Assembly (NCBI RefSeq): GCF_023238445.1
Contig: NZ_CP096658.1
Location: forward strand, 1,426,001-1,490,000
Direction: 5' to 3'
Source of the DNA: Halorussus gelatinilyticus
Lineage (GTDB): Archaea > Halobacteriota > Halobacteria > Halobacteriales > Haladaptataceae
DNA length: 64,000 bases
Part shown: positions 8,353 to 18,994 of the stretch, piece after piece
Layout: every line of letters starts with the position of its first letter
How positions within the stretch are numbered: position 1 is the first letter of the stretch
Translations under genes and position numbers: made by a program
The notes under the pieces: model-generated
What the model saw: only the letters and a program-made list of their open reading frames with translations
Database searches by the model: none
Told to the model about the DNA's origin: nothing

Positions 8353-8628
8353 ATGTACGAAATGCTCTTTGCGTTCGTGAACGCCGTCGTACCGCTCGCT
8401 CAAGATACTGGCGCTGCTGCCGAACCCGCCATCCCGGCGTCGGCCGCTGCTGCGCTCGCAGTCGGTCTCGCCGCCCTCGGTGCGGGGTACGCCGAGCGCG
8501 GTATCGGTAGCGCGGCCATCGGCGCTATCGCCGAAGACGAGTCGCTGTTCGGTACGGGCCTCATCATGACGGTCCTGCCCGAGACGCTCGTCATTCTGGC
8601 GCTGGTCGTCGTCTTCATCGTCGGTTAA
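8353..8628 (+). CDS. atpK: A-type ATP synthase subunit K (proteolipid ring, c-subunit)
   Basis: 91 residues: an N-terminal hydrophobic segment possibly removed as a leader, then a two-helix hairpin (about residues 29-60 and 66-91). GAGYAERGIGSAAIGAIAEDE is the helix 1/loop signature, and the ion-carrying carboxylate is E77 in LPETLVILALVV. This is a single-hairpin c-subunit with one carboxylate per protomer. As the multicopy ring subunit it needs more product than the others, which fits the dedicated promoter-like element upstream. Confidence 0.94.
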   Translation: MYEMLFAFVNAVVPLAQDTGAAAEPAIPASAAAALAVGLAALGAGYAERGIGSAAIGAIAEDESLFGTGLIMTVLPETLVILALVVVFIVG

Positions 8629-8652
8629 ACGCACCCCTTTCCCTCTTCATCA

Positions 8653-9234
8653 ATGAGTCTGGACACGGTAGTTGAGGATATTCGAAACGAAGCCCGCGAG
8701 CGCGCGAAGGAGATTCGTTCCGAGGGCGACGAGCGCGCAACAGAAATCGTCTCCGAGGCCGAGAGCGACGCCGAGGAGATACTCGCGGAGCAAGAACGGG
8801 AAACCGAACAGACAATCGCCCAAGAGCGCGAGCAGAAGCTTTCGAGCGCCAAGCTCGAAGCCAAGCAGCAGCGCCTCGAAGCCCGACGAGACGTGTTGCA
8901 GGACGTTCGGTCGGCCGTCGAGGACCGCATCGCCGACCTCGAAGGCGACGAGCGCGAGGAACTGACGCGCGAACTGTTGGACGCCGCCAGCGAGGAGTTC
9001 GACGACGGTGACACCGTCCACGTCTACGGCAAGCCCGAGGACGACGAGTTGCTCACCGACGTCGTGGCCGACTACGACAACTACGAGTACGCCGGCGAGT
9101 ACGACTGTCTGGGCGGCGTCGTGGTCGAGAGCGAGCAGTCTCGGGTCCGCGTGAACAACACGTTCGACTCCGTGCTGGAGGACGTCTGGGACGACAACCT
9201 TCAGGACATCAGCAAACGCCTCTTCGAGCAATGA
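8653..9234 (+). CDS. atpE: A-type ATP synthase subunit E (peripheral stalk)
   Basis: 193 residues. The N-terminal half (about 1-100) is a charged coiled coil (RNEARERAKEIRSEGDERA, KLEAKQQRLEARRDV). The C-terminal half is the globular AtpE head with DTVHVYGKPEDDELL and CLGGVVVESEQSRVRVNNT, which binds the top of the A/B hexamer. It pairs with subunit H to form the stator stalk. It overlaps atpC by 4 bp (ATGA), indicating coupled translation from atpE through atpA. Confidence 0.93.
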   Translation: MSLDTVVEDIRNEARERAKEIRSEGDERATEIVSEAESDAEEILAEQERETEQTIAQEREQKLSSAKLEAKQQRLEARRDVLQDVRSAVEDRIADLEGDEREELTRELLDAASEEFDDGDTVHVYGKPEDDELLTDVVADYDNYEYAGEYDCLGGVVVESEQSRVRVNNTFDSVLEDVWDDNLQDISKRLFEQ

Positions 9235-10292
9235 GCGTACCAAAGTCGGAAGGAACCTCGAACTACGAATACGTCACCGCTCGGGTGCAGGCCCGGCGAG
9301 CGGCGCTGTTCGACGACGAGGACTACCGAAAGCTCGTTCGGATGGGTCCCGGCGAGATCGCTCGCTACATGGAGGAGACCGAGTACGAGACCGAGATCAA
9401 CGCGCTCGGCTCCCGATACGACGGCGTGGACCTCATCGAACACGCCCTCAATCGGAATCTCGCCAAGCACTTCAACGACCTGCTCCGGTGGGCGGACGGG
9501 ACGTTGTACGAGCTCATCGCCCGATACCTCCGGAAGTTCGACGCGTGGAACGTCAAGACCGTCGTACGTGGTATCTACTCCGACGCCGACAGGGAAGCCA
9601 TCGAGGAGGACCTCATCTACGCCGGGGAACTCGACCGACAGTTCCTCGAACGGCTGACGGAGGCGGCCTCCATCGAGGACGCGGTCGAGATGCTCGACAA
9701 CACGCGATACGGCGACGCGCTGGCCGAGGCGTACGAGGACTACGATGCGACCGGCGTACTGATTCCGTTGGAGAACGCGGTCGACCGCACCTACTACGAG
9801 GGCCTCATGACGGGGGTCACCGAGACGGAGGACCGCGCGACCCAGTTGTACGTCGAGTTCCTGCAGGCCGAGATCGACTTCCGAAACGCGCGCAACGCGC
9901 TCCGCATCGCGCGGAGCGGTGCCGACCTCGACCCGGCAGACTACTTCATCGAGGGTGGCGAACTGTTCCGCGCGTCGGAACTGTCCCAACTCGCCGCGAG
10001 CGTGGACGAACTCGTCACGTTCATCCGTGACAGCACGTACGGCGAGGACCTCTCGGCGGCGCTGGACGAACTGGAGCGGGCCGACAGCCTCATCGGTTTC
10101 GAGCACGCTCTAGACGCCGCACTGCTGGAGTACTCCGACCACCTTTCGCACGTCTTCCCGCTGTCGATCTGTCCGGTGTTGGCCTACGTGCTTGCCAAGG
10201 AACGGGAAGTCGATAACATCCGCGCCATCGCTCGCGGCCGCGAGGCCGGCCTGAGCGAGGACGAGATACAGAACGAACTGGTGATGCTATGA
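9231..10292 (+). CDS. atpC: A-type ATP synthase subunit C (central-stalk adaptor, d-like)
   Basis: 353 residues, the normal size for the archaeal C subunit. The family pattern is an all-helical, three-fold pseudo-repeat funnel that links the central stalk to the K ring; visible signatures are SNYEYVTARVQARRAAL near the start and CPVLAYVLAKEREVDNIRAIARG near the C-terminus. It overlaps both neighbours by 4 bp (atpE and atpF). No unusual insertions are seen. Confidence 0.93.
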   Translation: MSVPKSEGTSNYEYVTARVQARRAALFDDEDYRKLVRMGPGEIARYMEETEYETEINALGSRYDGVDLIEHALNRNLAKHFNDLLRWADGTLYELIARYLRKFDAWNVKTVVRGIYSDADREAIEEDLIYAGELDRQFLERLTEAASIEDAVEMLDNTRYGDALAEAYEDYDATGVLIPLENAVDRTYYEGLMTGVTETEDRATQLYVEFLQAEIDFRNARNALRIARSGADLDPADYFIEGGELFRASELSQLAASVDELVTFIRDSTYGEDLSAALDELERADSLIGFEHALDAALLEYSDHLSHVFPLSICPVLAYVLAKEREVDNIRAIARGREAGLSEDEIQNELVML

Positions 10293-10626
10293 GCCAGGAA
10301 ATCGCTGTCGTCGGCAGTCCGGAGTTCACCACCGGGTTCCGCCTCGCCGGCGTCCGGAAGTTCGAGAACGTCCCGGAGGACGAGAAGGAGACGGAACTCG
10401 ACGACGCAGTTTCCCGCGTTCTCGACGACGACGAGATCGGTATCGTCGTGATGCACGACGAAGACCTCGATTACCTGTCCCGGCAGGTCCGGCAGGAGGT
10501 CGAGACGAGCGTCGAACCGACGATGGTCTCCATCGGCGGCGGCGCCGGGAGCGGCGGACTGCGCGAGAAGATCAAGCGTGCAATCGGTATCGACCTTATG
10601 GACGAAGACGAACAAGGTGACAACGT

Positions 10627-10630
<4 letters not shown>
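10289..10630 (+). CDS. atpF: A-type ATP synthase subunit F (central stalk)
   Basis: 113 residues with the AtpF fold signatures: an N-terminal strand plus [14 protein letters not shown], then [17 protein letters not shown], and [12 protein letters not shown], ending in a charged tail ([10 protein letters not shown]). Subunit F sits in the rotor with D and C and modulates ATPase activity in the family. It overlaps atpC and atpA by 4 bp each. Confidence 0.93.
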
Positions 10631-12393
<1,763 letters not shown>

Positions 12394-12396
12394 ACC

Positions 12397-13812
12397 ATGA
12401 AAGAGTACCAAACCATCACGGAAATCAGCGGTCCGCTGGTGTTCGCGGAGGTAGACGAACCCATCGGCTACGACGAGATCGTCGAGATCGAGACGCCGAA
12501 CGGCGACACCAAGCGCGGACAGGTCCTCGAATCGAGCGACGGTCTCGTCTCGATTCAGGTGTTCGAGGGCACCGAGGGTATCGACCGCAAGTCGTCGGTC
12601 CGATTCCTCGGCGAGACGATGAAGATGCCCGTGACCGAGGACCTGCTCGGTCGCGTCCTCGACGGTTCCGGCAACCCCATCGACGGCGGTCCGGAGATCG
12701 TCCCGGACCGACGTGACGACATCGTCGGCGCGGCCATCAACCCGACCGCCCGAGAGTACCCCGAGGAGTTCATCCAGACCGGCGTCTCGGCCATCGACGG
12801 CATGAACACGCTGGTCCGCGGACAGAAGCTCCCCATCTTCTCCGGGTCCGGGCTTCCGCACAACGAACTCGCGCTCCAGATCGCGCGACAGGCGACCGTG
12901 CCGGAGGAAGACGAGGCGAGCGAGGACGACGAAGGCTCCGAGTTCGCAGTGGTCTTCGGCGCGATGGGTATTACCGCCGAAGAGGCAAACGAGTTCATGG
13001 AGGACTTCGAGCGGACGGGCGCACTCGAACGCTCGGTCGTCTTCATGAACCTCGCAGACGACCCCGCGGTCGAGCGGACGGTCACGCCGCGGCTGGCGCT
13101 CACCACCGCCGAGTACCTCGCGTTCGACAAGGGCTACCACGTGCTGGTCATCCTGACGGACATGACCAACTACTGCGAGGCCCTGCGCGAAATCGGTGCG
13201 GCCCGCGAAGAGGTGCCGGGCCGCCGTGGCTACCCCGGTTACATGTACACCGACCTCGCGCAACTGTACGAGCGCGCGGGTCGAATCGAGGGTCGGGACG
13301 GCTCCGTCACCCAGATTCCCATCCTCACGATGCCGGGCGACGACGACACCCACCCGATTCCGGACCTGACCGGGTACATCACCGAGGGCCAGATCTACAT
13401 CGACCGCGACCTCAACTCGCAGGGCATCACGCCGCCGATCAACGTCCTGCCGAGCCTCTCACGCCTGATGGACGACGGTATCGGTGAGGGGCTGACCCGC
13501 GAGGACCACGGCGACGTCTCCGACCAGATGTACGCCGCGTACGCGCAAGGTGAGGACCTGCGCGACCTCGTGAACATCGTCGGCCGCGAGGCGCTGAGCG
13601 AACGCGACAACAAGTTCCTCGACTTCGCCGACCGCTTCGAAGAGGAGTTCGTGGACCAAGGCTTCGACACGAACCGCGACATCGACGAGACCCTCGATAT
13701 CGGTTGGGACCTCCTGAACATGCTGCCGAAAGACGCGCTCAACCGTATCGACGAGGAACTCCTCGAAAAGTACTACGAGGAAGAAGAAGCCGAAGAAGTC
13801 GCCGCGGACTGA
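12397..13812 (+). CDS. atpB: A-type ATP synthase subunit B (non-catalytic)
   Basis: 471 residues. The regions [20 protein letters not shown] (beta-barrel), [19 protein letters not shown] (degenerate P-loop lacking the lysine, as expected for the non-catalytic subunit), [15 protein letters not shown] and [14 protein letters not shown] are diagnostic. It starts 3 bp after the atpA stop. The C-terminal tail is Glu-rich. A T-rich stretch follows the stop (13822-13850), separating it from atpD. Confidence 0.96.
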   Translation: MKEYQTITEISGPLVFAEVDEPIGYDEIVEIETPNGDTKRGQVLESSDGLVSIQVFEGTEGIDRKSSVRFLGETMKMPVTEDLLGRVLDGSGNPIDGGPEIVPDRRDDIVGAAINPTAREYPEEFIQTGVSAIDGMNTLVRGQKLPIFSGSGLPHNELALQIARQATVPEEDEASEDDEGSEFAVVFGAMGITAEEANEFMEDFERTGALERSVVFMNLADDPAVERTVTPRLALTTAEYLAFDKGYHVLVILTDMTNYCEALREIGAAREEVPGRRGYPGYMYTDLAQLYERAGRIEGRDGSVTQIPILTMPGDDDTHPIPDLTGYITEGQIYIDRDLNSQGITPPINVLPSLSRLMDDGIGEGLTREDHGDVSDQMYAAYAQGEDLRDLVNIVGREALSERDNKFLDFADRFEEEFVDQGFDTNRDIDETLDIGWDLLNMLPKDALNRIDEELLEKYYEEEEAEEVAAD

Positions 13813-13821
13813 CGCCAGTTC

Positions 13822-13850
13822 GGGTTTTCCGGCTTTCGTTTTTCGCGTCC
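13822..13850 (+). terminator. T-rich putative terminator after atpB
   Basis: GTTTTCC, CTTTCG and GTTTTTCG follow the atpB stop within 40 bp. The 205-bp gap to atpD also holds an A/T-rich TGTAAAAGGTTAA at 13977-13989, about 30-40 bp before the atpD ATG, which could be its own promoter. Confidence 0.4.
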
Positions 13851-14017
13851 GAGTTCGACTCCGGAGTGGCGACGCTCGATTCGCTGGCCCTCCGACTACT
13901 GTCTGGAAACTGAGGGAATAAATACGGGCTTACGACCGGTCTTCGAGCGGTTGGCGACTGGTTTCTCGCCGGCGACTGTAAAAGGTTAACCCCTTCGAGC
14001 CACAAACTCCCCCTAAG

Positions 14018-14716
14018 ATGGCCAAGGACGTCAAACCCACTCGGAAGAACTTGATGCAGATCGAAGATCGCATCCAGCTCTCCGAGCGGGGTCACGACAC
14101 GCTAGAGAAGAAGCGTGACGGTCTCATCATGGAGTTCATGGACATCCTCGACCAAGCGCAGGACGTGCGCTCGGACTTGGAGGACGACTACGGACTCGCC
14201 CAGCAGAAGATAAACATGGCTCGCGCGATGGAGGGCGACGTGGCGGTCCGCGGTGCGGCGGCCGCGCTCAAGGAGCACCCCGAAATCACCACCGAGTCGA
14301 AGAACATCATGGGCGTCGTCGTTCCCCAGATCGAGTCCACCAAGGTCCGGAAAGGGCTGGACGAACGGGGCTACGGCGTCCTCGGGACCAGCGCACGCAT
14401 CGACGAGGCCGCGGAAGCCTACGAGGAGCTTCTGGAAAGCATCATCCTCGCGGCGGAGGTCGAGACCGCGATGAAGAAGATGCTCACCGAAATCGAGACC
14501 ACCAAGCGGCGCGTCAACGCGCTGGAGTTCAAGCTACTCCCCGAACTCAAGGAGAACCAGGAGTACATCGAGCAGAAGCTCGAAGAGCAGGAGCGCGAGG
14601 AGATCTTCCGCCTCAAGAAGATCAAGGCCAAGAAAGAGGAAGAGGAGAAGGCCGAACGCGAGGCCGCCGCGGCCGAAGCCGAGGAGGCCGCCGAGACGGT
14701 CACTGCCGACGACTAA
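14018..14716 (+). CDS. atpD: A-type ATP synthase subunit D (central rotor shaft)
   Basis: 232 residues. The N-terminus [19 protein letters not shown] and the long antiparallel coiled coil (about 10-75 and 130-205) are the AtpD/V-type D pattern, with the short conserved hinge MGVVVPQIE between them. The last 35 residues are a Glu/Ala-rich tail found in haloarchaeal homologues. It is the rotor axle inside the A3B3 hexamer and closes the operon order H-I-K-E-C-F-A-B-D. Confidence 0.94.
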   Translation: MAKDVKPTRKNLMQIEDRIQLSERGHDTLEKKRDGLIMEFMDILDQAQDVRSDLEDDYGLAQQKINMARAMEGDVAVRGAAAALKEHPEITTESKNIMGVVVPQIESTKVRKGLDERGYGVLGTSARIDEAAEAYEELLESIILAAEVETAMKKMLTEIETTKRRVNALEFKLLPELKENQEYIEQKLEEQEREEIFRLKKIKAKKEEEEKAEREAAAAEAEEAAETVTADD

Positions 14717-14785
14717 TTTGCGTTTCGTTCTCGACGCTCGCCCCGTGGCACCGACGTTTTTCACCGCTCGCGTCCACGCTCGGGT

Positions 14786-15181
14786 ATGACCTGTCCGACC
14801 TGTGGAAGCGAGCAGTTACTCCTCTCCGTCCCGACCGACCTGCGGTCGTACCTACCCGAAGCGAGCGAGCGCGTCGCGGTCTGTACGCGCTGTCTGGCGC
14901 TCGAACCGACAGACGAGGAGTCGCCGGACACAGCCGACTTCATTCGCATCAGTGACGCCTTCCCCGACGGCGAGGCGGGCGTGGCGATGGCGCTCGCGGT
15001 CGGGTTGCTCGACTCGCTGGCGCTCTACCGGAGCGAGATCGCGGCCTTACTCGAACGCGTCGAGCGCGCCGGTACCGACCCGCTTCTCGTGTTGGACCGT
15101 CTCGACGCCGACGCCGGAGTAGAACCGCACTTCGACGTGGACCGGCGGCGGACGCAGGTCGAGCAGTTGTTGTACGAGTAG
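14786..15181 (+). CDS. DUF6276-like small haloarchaeal protein with zinc-ribbon start
   Basis: 131 residues. It opens with CPTCGSEQLLL and has a second pair in CTRCLALEP, forming a plausible four-cysteine zinc ribbon over residues 2-40. The rest is helical with GVAMALAVGLLDSLALYRSEI and ends near DVDRRRTQVEQLLYE. The pattern resembles the uncharacterised haloarchaeal family DUF6276, from memory. It follows atpD by 69 bp in the same direction and may be read from the same or an adjacent transcript. Function unknown. Confidence 0.75.
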   Translation: MTCPTCGSEQLLLSVPTDLRSYLPEASERVAVCTRCLALEPTDEESPDTADFIRISDAFPDGEAGVAMALAVGLLDSLALYRSEIAALLERVERAGTDPLLVLDRLDADAGVEPHFDVDRRRTQVEQLLYE

Positions 15182-15197
15182 CCGGGCAGCCAGTCGG

Positions 15198-15269
15198 TCG
15201 TTGGGTCCGCGTTGGTCGTTGGGTCCGCGTTGGTTGTTGGGTCCGCGTCGGTCGTTGCGGCCGCGTCAG
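15198..15269. repeat. Four tandem 18-bp repeats
   Basis: Units at 15198-15215, 15216-15233, 15234-15251 and 15252-15269. The first two are identical (TCGTTGGGTCCGCGTTGG); the third differs at 2 positions and the fourth at 3-4. They lie in the intergenic region directly after the DUF6276-like gene and before the two-helix membrane protein. Confidence 0.85.
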
Positions 15270-15347
15270 GTGTTTCGGCCGGGCCGGTCGCCGACGACCG
15301 ACCCGGCCGACGCCGTTATACTCGTCCAAGCCGTGTCTCCCTACGAC

Positions 15348-15557
15348 ATGCCCCACCCCGTGTTCAACCGCGAGACGCTGCTGGACATTTCGGTGAACAT
15401 CATTCCGCTCGTCATCCTACTGTTCTTCACGGTGTTCCTCCTGCTGTTCTCGCCGTGGCCGGAGAACCTCTTCCTCCAAGCGATCGCGCTCGGACTGCAC
15501 CTCATCCCGTTCGTCCTGTTGGCCATCCTGACGTACATCGCGGCCTACTACATCTGA
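15348..15557 (+). CDS. Two-helix membrane protein, DUF6684-like
   Basis: 69 residues from ATG at 15348 (MPHPVFNRETLLDISVNIIPL). Two transmembrane helices are evident: about 14-35 (IIPLVILLFFTVFLLLF) and 44-68 (LGLHLIPFVLLAILTYIAAYYI), separated by SPWPENLF. The start FNRETLLDxxVNxIPL matches the haloarchaeal DUF6684 family as I remember it, often found near terminal-oxidase genes, though none is visible here. An upstream in-frame extension runs through the tandem repeat and is not protein-like, so this start is preferred. Confidence 0.75.
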   Translation: MPHPVFNRETLLDISVNIIPLVILLFFTVFLLLFSPWPENLFLQAIALGLHLIPFVLLAILTYIAAYYI

Positions 15558-15684
15558 GGATTCGCGGCGTGGCGATTCCGACGTGGAAATTCGGCGGTGG
15601 CGTCTCCACCGCGGCGCTTGCCGTCAGTTTCACTTTCGCTCCGGACGGCTCACTTTCATACCCGTCCCGAGACAACTCTCGAAT

Positions 15685-15864
15685 ATGATAGCTCGGTTCG
15701 CTCGCGGGGAACGGTCGGCCGACGACACCGACAGGACGATACTCGACGTCTCGGACGTCGAGACCGACCGCGTGAACGAGTACGTCGGCGAGTGGTTCCC
15801 CGACGTGGCCGACGTTCACCTCGAACGCAAGGGCGGCAAGACGTTTCTGGTCGCCGGGGAGTAG
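15685..15864 (+). CDS. Small haloarchaeal protein, unknown
   Basis: 59 residues from MIARFARGERSADDTDRTI to the end VHLERKGGKTFLVAGE. Codon third positions are GC-rich and the product is acidic, as for real haloarchaeal genes. The upstream in-frame extension is basic and non-protein-like. No motif or family is recognised; the C-terminal half (EWFPDVADVHLERKGGKTF) is the most structured-looking part. The stop lies inside a strong hairpin. Confidence 0.55.
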   Translation: MIARFARGERSADDTDRTILDVSDVETDRVNEYVGEWFPDVADVHLERKGGKTFLVAGE

Positions 15865-15882
15865 CGCCGGACGGCGCTACTC
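15859..15882 (+). terminator. Strong hairpin overlapping the stop of the 59-residue protein
   Basis: A perfect 10-bp inverted repeat, GAGTAGCGCC / GGCGCTACTC with a 4-nt loop, includes the TAG stop at 15862-15864. There is no T-run after it, so a role in mRNA 3' end protection is as likely as termination. Confidence 0.4.
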
Positions 15883-16025
15883 GCCGCGGACGACCACACG
15901 GAGTAGCCAGTCGGTCTCTCGTCGGGCAGTCGCAGTTCTACCACGAGCGAGACGGTGACGCGACCGGGCGCGCGTCGGAGACGGTTGACGTAACAGTTTA
16001 GGTAGACCGGCCAGTACCCTGAGTC

Positions 16026-16493
16026 ATGCCGGACTGTCCACTCGCTGAAGAGTGCCCGAGTTTTCAGGAACGAATCGAGGGAATGGGATGCCAACACTAC
16101 GGCGACCGCGGCGGGGCCGAATGGTGTCAACACTACAGTCAGCCCATCTCCGAACTCAAGACCGCGCCGGTCCAACCCGGCGAAGAGGTCGTCGTGGACG
16201 TAGAGGACATCCACGAGAGCGGTGCCGGCGTCGGTCGCACCGACGACGGGTTCATCGTCATGGTAGACGGCGTCCTCCCCGAGGCCCGCGCGAAGGTGCG
16301 GGTCACGAACGTTCACGGAAACCACGCGGAGGGAGAGGAGGTAGAGCGACTGCCGATGGACGACGAGGAGACCGACGAGACGGACGCGGAGTCGGACGCC
16401 GACTCGGAAACCGACGACGGCGACGCGGACGACGGGGACGATAGGTCGAACCGGACGCGACTCGGCAGTCGGGACAACTTCTGGGGGAGCTAA
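16026..16493 (+). CDS. TRAM domain protein with cysteine-rich N-terminus
   Basis: 155 residues. Residues 1-45 contain CPLAEECPSF, MGCQHYG and WCQHYS, a Cys/His cluster that could bind zinc. Residues about 50-105 form a TRAM domain (VQPGEEVVVDVEDIHESG, GRTDDGFIVMVDGVLPEA), a small beta-barrel RNA-binding module. The tail from about 110 is a very acidic Asp/Glu linker ending DNFWGS. Small TRAM proteins in archaea act as RNA chaperones or translation-associated factors. A TATA-like TTTAGG lies about 30 bp upstream. Confidence 0.85.
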   Translation: MPDCPLAEECPSFQERIEGMGCQHYGDRGGAEWCQHYSQPISELKTAPVQPGEEVVVDVEDIHESGAGVGRTDDGFIVMVDGVLPEARAKVRVTNVHGNHAEGEEVERLPMDDEETDETDAESDADSETDDGDADDGDDRSNRTRLGSRDNFWGS

Positions 16494-16653
16494 CCTCCGG
16501 TCCCGGCGGCCGGTCGCGTCGGGGTGGACAGTCCCAACAGCGTGCATCTATCGCGTCCGGTCGTCGCGGCGGGTTTTTTCGTGCCGAGTGCGTACCACCG
16601 ACCATGAGCGCACGCCACGCGGAGACCGACCCGTCGCGGGCGGGTGATGGCCC

Positions 16654-17136
16654 GTGAGCGACCGACACGACGTGGACGAGATTCTCGACCGCGCTGGGTT
16701 CGACGCCGAGACCAGCGTCCTGACGCGGCGACAGGCCGAGGTGCTGGCCCTGCGCGAGCGCGACGTCGCGCAGGCGGCCATCGCCGACCGACTCGGCACC
16801 TCGCGCGCCAACGTCTCCAGCGTCGAGGCCAGCGCCCGCGAGAACGTCCGGAAGGCCCGCGAGACCGTCGCGTTCGCCGAGGCGCTCCGCGCACCGGTCC
16901 GCGTCGCGGTCGAGACGGGCACCGACCTCTACGACGTGCCCTCGCGGGTCTACGACGCCTGCGACGAGGCGGGCGTGAAGGTCAACCACGCCGCGCCCGA
17001 GTTGATGAAGCGCGTGAGCGACGAGGCCGGGGACGCCGTGGAGGGCCGGGAGGTCCACGAGGACTTGCTCATCGGCGTGACGACCGACGGTGCAGTGACG
17101 GTCAGGAAGTCCCGCGAAGTCGGCCGCGAGACGTGA
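16654..17136 (+). CDS. tfx: Tfx family DNA-binding regulator
   Basis: 160 residues from a GTG. An N-terminal helix-turn-helix (LTRRQAEVLALRERDVAQ, IADRLGTSRANVSSVEA, residues about 22-65) is followed by the C-terminal domain characteristic of the Tfx family (RVAVETGTDLYDVPSRVYDACDEAGVKVNH). The founding member binds downstream of the fmdECB promoter in Methanothermobacter; in haloarchaea the target is unknown. The start codon overlaps the stop of a 17-codon reading frame beginning at 16604, which could couple translation. It stands alone. Confidence 0.88.
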   Translation: MSDRHDVDEILDRAGFDAETSVLTRRQAEVLALRERDVAQAAIADRLGTSRANVSSVEASARENVRKARETVAFAEALRAPVRVAVETGTDLYDVPSRVYDACDEAGVKVNHAAPELMKRVSDEAGDAVEGREVHEDLLIGVTTDGAVTVRKSREVGRET

Positions 17137-17243
17137 TTTTGCACCGTCTTCGACATCGTCTAGCTGCTTTTCGGTAGTCTGTAGTCACCCGAAATCCTGC
17201 GAACTCGTTCGCCGACGTTCGTTCACATCGCGTCCCGCCGGTA

Positions 17244-17390
17244 GTGAAGATTCGCGTTCTCGGATTTCTCACCGACGAGGGCCGCCACGAGGTCGAACGA
17301 CTCGACGCCCGCTACGCCGCGGAGATGGACGACCTCGCCGCCCGATACGGCCGCCCGCGCGGCGAGACGACGACCCGAATCGACGCCTGA
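17244..17390 (+). CDS. Small open reading frame, 48 residues
   Basis: GTG-started frame beginning MKIRVLGFLTDEGRHEVERL and ending ETTTRIDA. Third codon positions are strongly G/C and the product is charged with an amphipathic helix in the middle, so it reads like a real gene. No TATA box at the right distance and no family recognised. It could also be the remaining end of a longer gene. It lies between tfx and the SDR gene in the same direction. Confidence 0.45.
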   Translation: MKIRVLGFLTDEGRHEVERLDARYAAEMDDLAARYGRPRGETTTRIDA

Positions 17391-17482
17391 CGACCCGCAG
17401 CGGAGGGCGGAAGCGAAGACGGAAAGACGACGGAATGACCGCCACCCGGAAACCTTTGACTACGGCCTCCGAATCGTGGCGT

Positions 17483-18268
17483 ATGGACCTCGGATTGGAC
17501 GGTAACTCCGCACTGGTAACGGCGAGTTCGAGCGGTCTCGGCCGCGCCTCGGCGAAGGCGCTCGCGGCCGAAGGCGCGGACGTGGCGCTCTGTGCGCGCG
17601 GCGAGGAGAAACTGGAAGACGCGAAGGAGGAGATCGACGCGGCTGGCGACGGCGACGTGGTGGCGGTTCCGACCGACATCACCGACCCGGACGAAATCGA
17701 GGCGCTGGTGGACGCCACCGTCTCCGAGTTCGGCGGTCTCGACCACGTCGTCACCTCGGCCGGCGGCCCGCCGAGCGGCCCGTTCCTCGACACGACTGAG
17801 CGCGACTGGTACGAGGCCTACGACCTGCTGGTGATGAGCGCCGTCTGGCTGACGAAGGCGGCCCACCCGCACCTCGCGGAGAGCGACGCTGGCACAGTGG
17901 TCAACGTCACTTCGACCAGCGTCCGGGAGGCCATCGACGGACTGGTCCTCTCGAACGCTGTCCGGCGCGGCGTCATCGGCCTGATGAAGACCCAAGCCCG
18001 CGAGTTCGCGCCCGAGATTCGCGTCAACGCGGTCCTCCCCGGCGCACACGAGACGCCCCGAATCGAGGAACTCGTGGAGGCCGCCGTCGAGCGCGGCGAG
18101 TACGACACCTACGACGAGGGGCTGGCGGCGTGGGCCGACGACATCCCGCTCGACCGCGTGGGCCAGCCCCGCGAACTCGGCGACGCGGTGGCGTTCCTCT
18201 CCAGCGAGCGCGCGAGCTTCGTCAACGGCGTGGCGATGCCGGTAGACGGCGGCCGACTCCGGAGCTGA
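17483..18268 (+). CDS. SDR-fold protein lacking the catalytic Tyr-Lys pair
   Basis: 261 residues from ATG (MDLGLDGNSALVTASSSGLG). The nucleotide-binding TASSSGLGRASAKAL (about 12-26) and the VDATVSEFGGLDHVVTSAGG segment identify a short-chain dehydrogenase/reductase. Where the family normally has S-x12-Y-x3-K, the sequence reads TSTSVREAIDGLVLSNAVRRG, with Ser and Arg in place of Tyr and Lys. The C-terminal FVNGVAMPVDGG cap is intact. A non-classical activity or a binding role is possible; reductase annotation by homology would be unsafe. It ends 3 bp before the Dph6-type gene, so they are probably co-transcribed. Confidence 0.85.
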   Translation: MDLGLDGNSALVTASSSGLGRASAKALAAEGADVALCARGEEKLEDAKEEIDAAGDGDVVAVPTDITDPDEIEALVDATVSEFGGLDHVVTSAGGPPSGPFLDTTERDWYEAYDLLVMSAVWLTKAAHPHLAESDAGTVVNVTSTSVREAIDGLVLSNAVRRGVIGLMKTQAREFAPEIRVNAVLPGAHETPRIEELVEAAVERGEYDTYDEGLAAWADDIPLDRVGQPRELGDAVAFLSSERASFVNGVAMPVDGGRLRS

Positions 18269-18271
18269 CCC

Positions 18272-18967
18272 GTGCCGAGGGCCAGCGCGGACGCACCGAC
18301 CACGGTCCTCTCGTGGAGCGGCGGTAAGGACGCCAGCTACGCGCTCTGGCAGCTACGGAACGCGGGCGAACGCGTCACGGAACTCCTGACCACCGTCTCG
18401 GCGGCGACCGACCGGTCGAGTATGCACGGCGTCCGACGCGGCCTCTACGAGCGGCAGGCCGCCGCGGTCGGACTGCCGATACGTTTCGTGGAACTCCCAT
18501 CGGACGCCGACAACGACGAGTACGAGGAACGGATGGCCGAGGTCACGGCCGAGTACGAGAACCGCGGCGTCGAGCGAATCGCCTTCGCCGACCTCTACCT
18601 CGAAGACGTGCGGGCCTACCGCGAGGCGCGCTTCGCGGACACCGACCTCTCGGGCCACTGGCCGATCTGGGGCCGAGACACCGAGACGGTCGCCCGCGAG
18701 TTCGCCGAACAGTTCGCGGCCACCGTAGTCGCGGTGGACGACGACGCGCTCGACGCCTCGTTCGCCGGTCGCCGGTTCGACACCGACTTCCTCGCCGACC
18801 TGCCCGACGGCGTGGACCCCTGCGGCGAGAACGGCGAGTTCCACACCTTCGTCCACGACGGACCGATCTTCGACCGACCCGTCTCCGTCGAGACCGGCGA
18901 GCGCGTCACGAGGGAGGTCGGCGAGGAAACGACGGTCCACTACTGCGACCTGCTCGCGGCCGACTGA
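18272..18967 (+). CDS. dph6: Diphthine-ammonia ligase family protein (Dph6-type)
   Basis: 231 residues from GTG. The PP-loop ATP-binding motif is TTVLSWSGGKDASYALW (about 10-26). Later signatures are ELLTTVSAATDRSSMHG, IAFADLYLEDVRAYRE, HWPIWGRDTE and the C-terminal DPCGENGEFHTFV, all typical of the Dph6/ATP-PPase family (PF01902). Dph6 amidates diphthine on elongation factor 2, the last step of diphthamide formation. It follows the SDR gene closely. The family assignment is strong; the substrate is by homology. Confidence 0.88.
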   Translation: MPRASADAPTTVLSWSGGKDASYALWQLRNAGERVTELLTTVSAATDRSSMHGVRRGLYERQAAAVGLPIRFVELPSDADNDEYEERMAEVTAEYENRGVERIAFADLYLEDVRAYREARFADTDLSGHWPIWGRDTETVAREFAEQFAATVVAVDDDALDASFAGRRFDTDFLADLPDGVDPCGENGEFHTFVHDGPIFDRPVSVETGERVTREVGEETTVHYCDLLAAD

Positions 18968-18994
18968 CCTCCGGGTCGTGGAACCGACCCGCGC

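Noticed and set aside
15201-15557. Longer start for the two-helix membrane protein, reading through the tandem repeats
   Set aside because: The extra residues are repeat-derived Trp/Arg/Gly sequence; the ATG at 15348 gives the expected family start.
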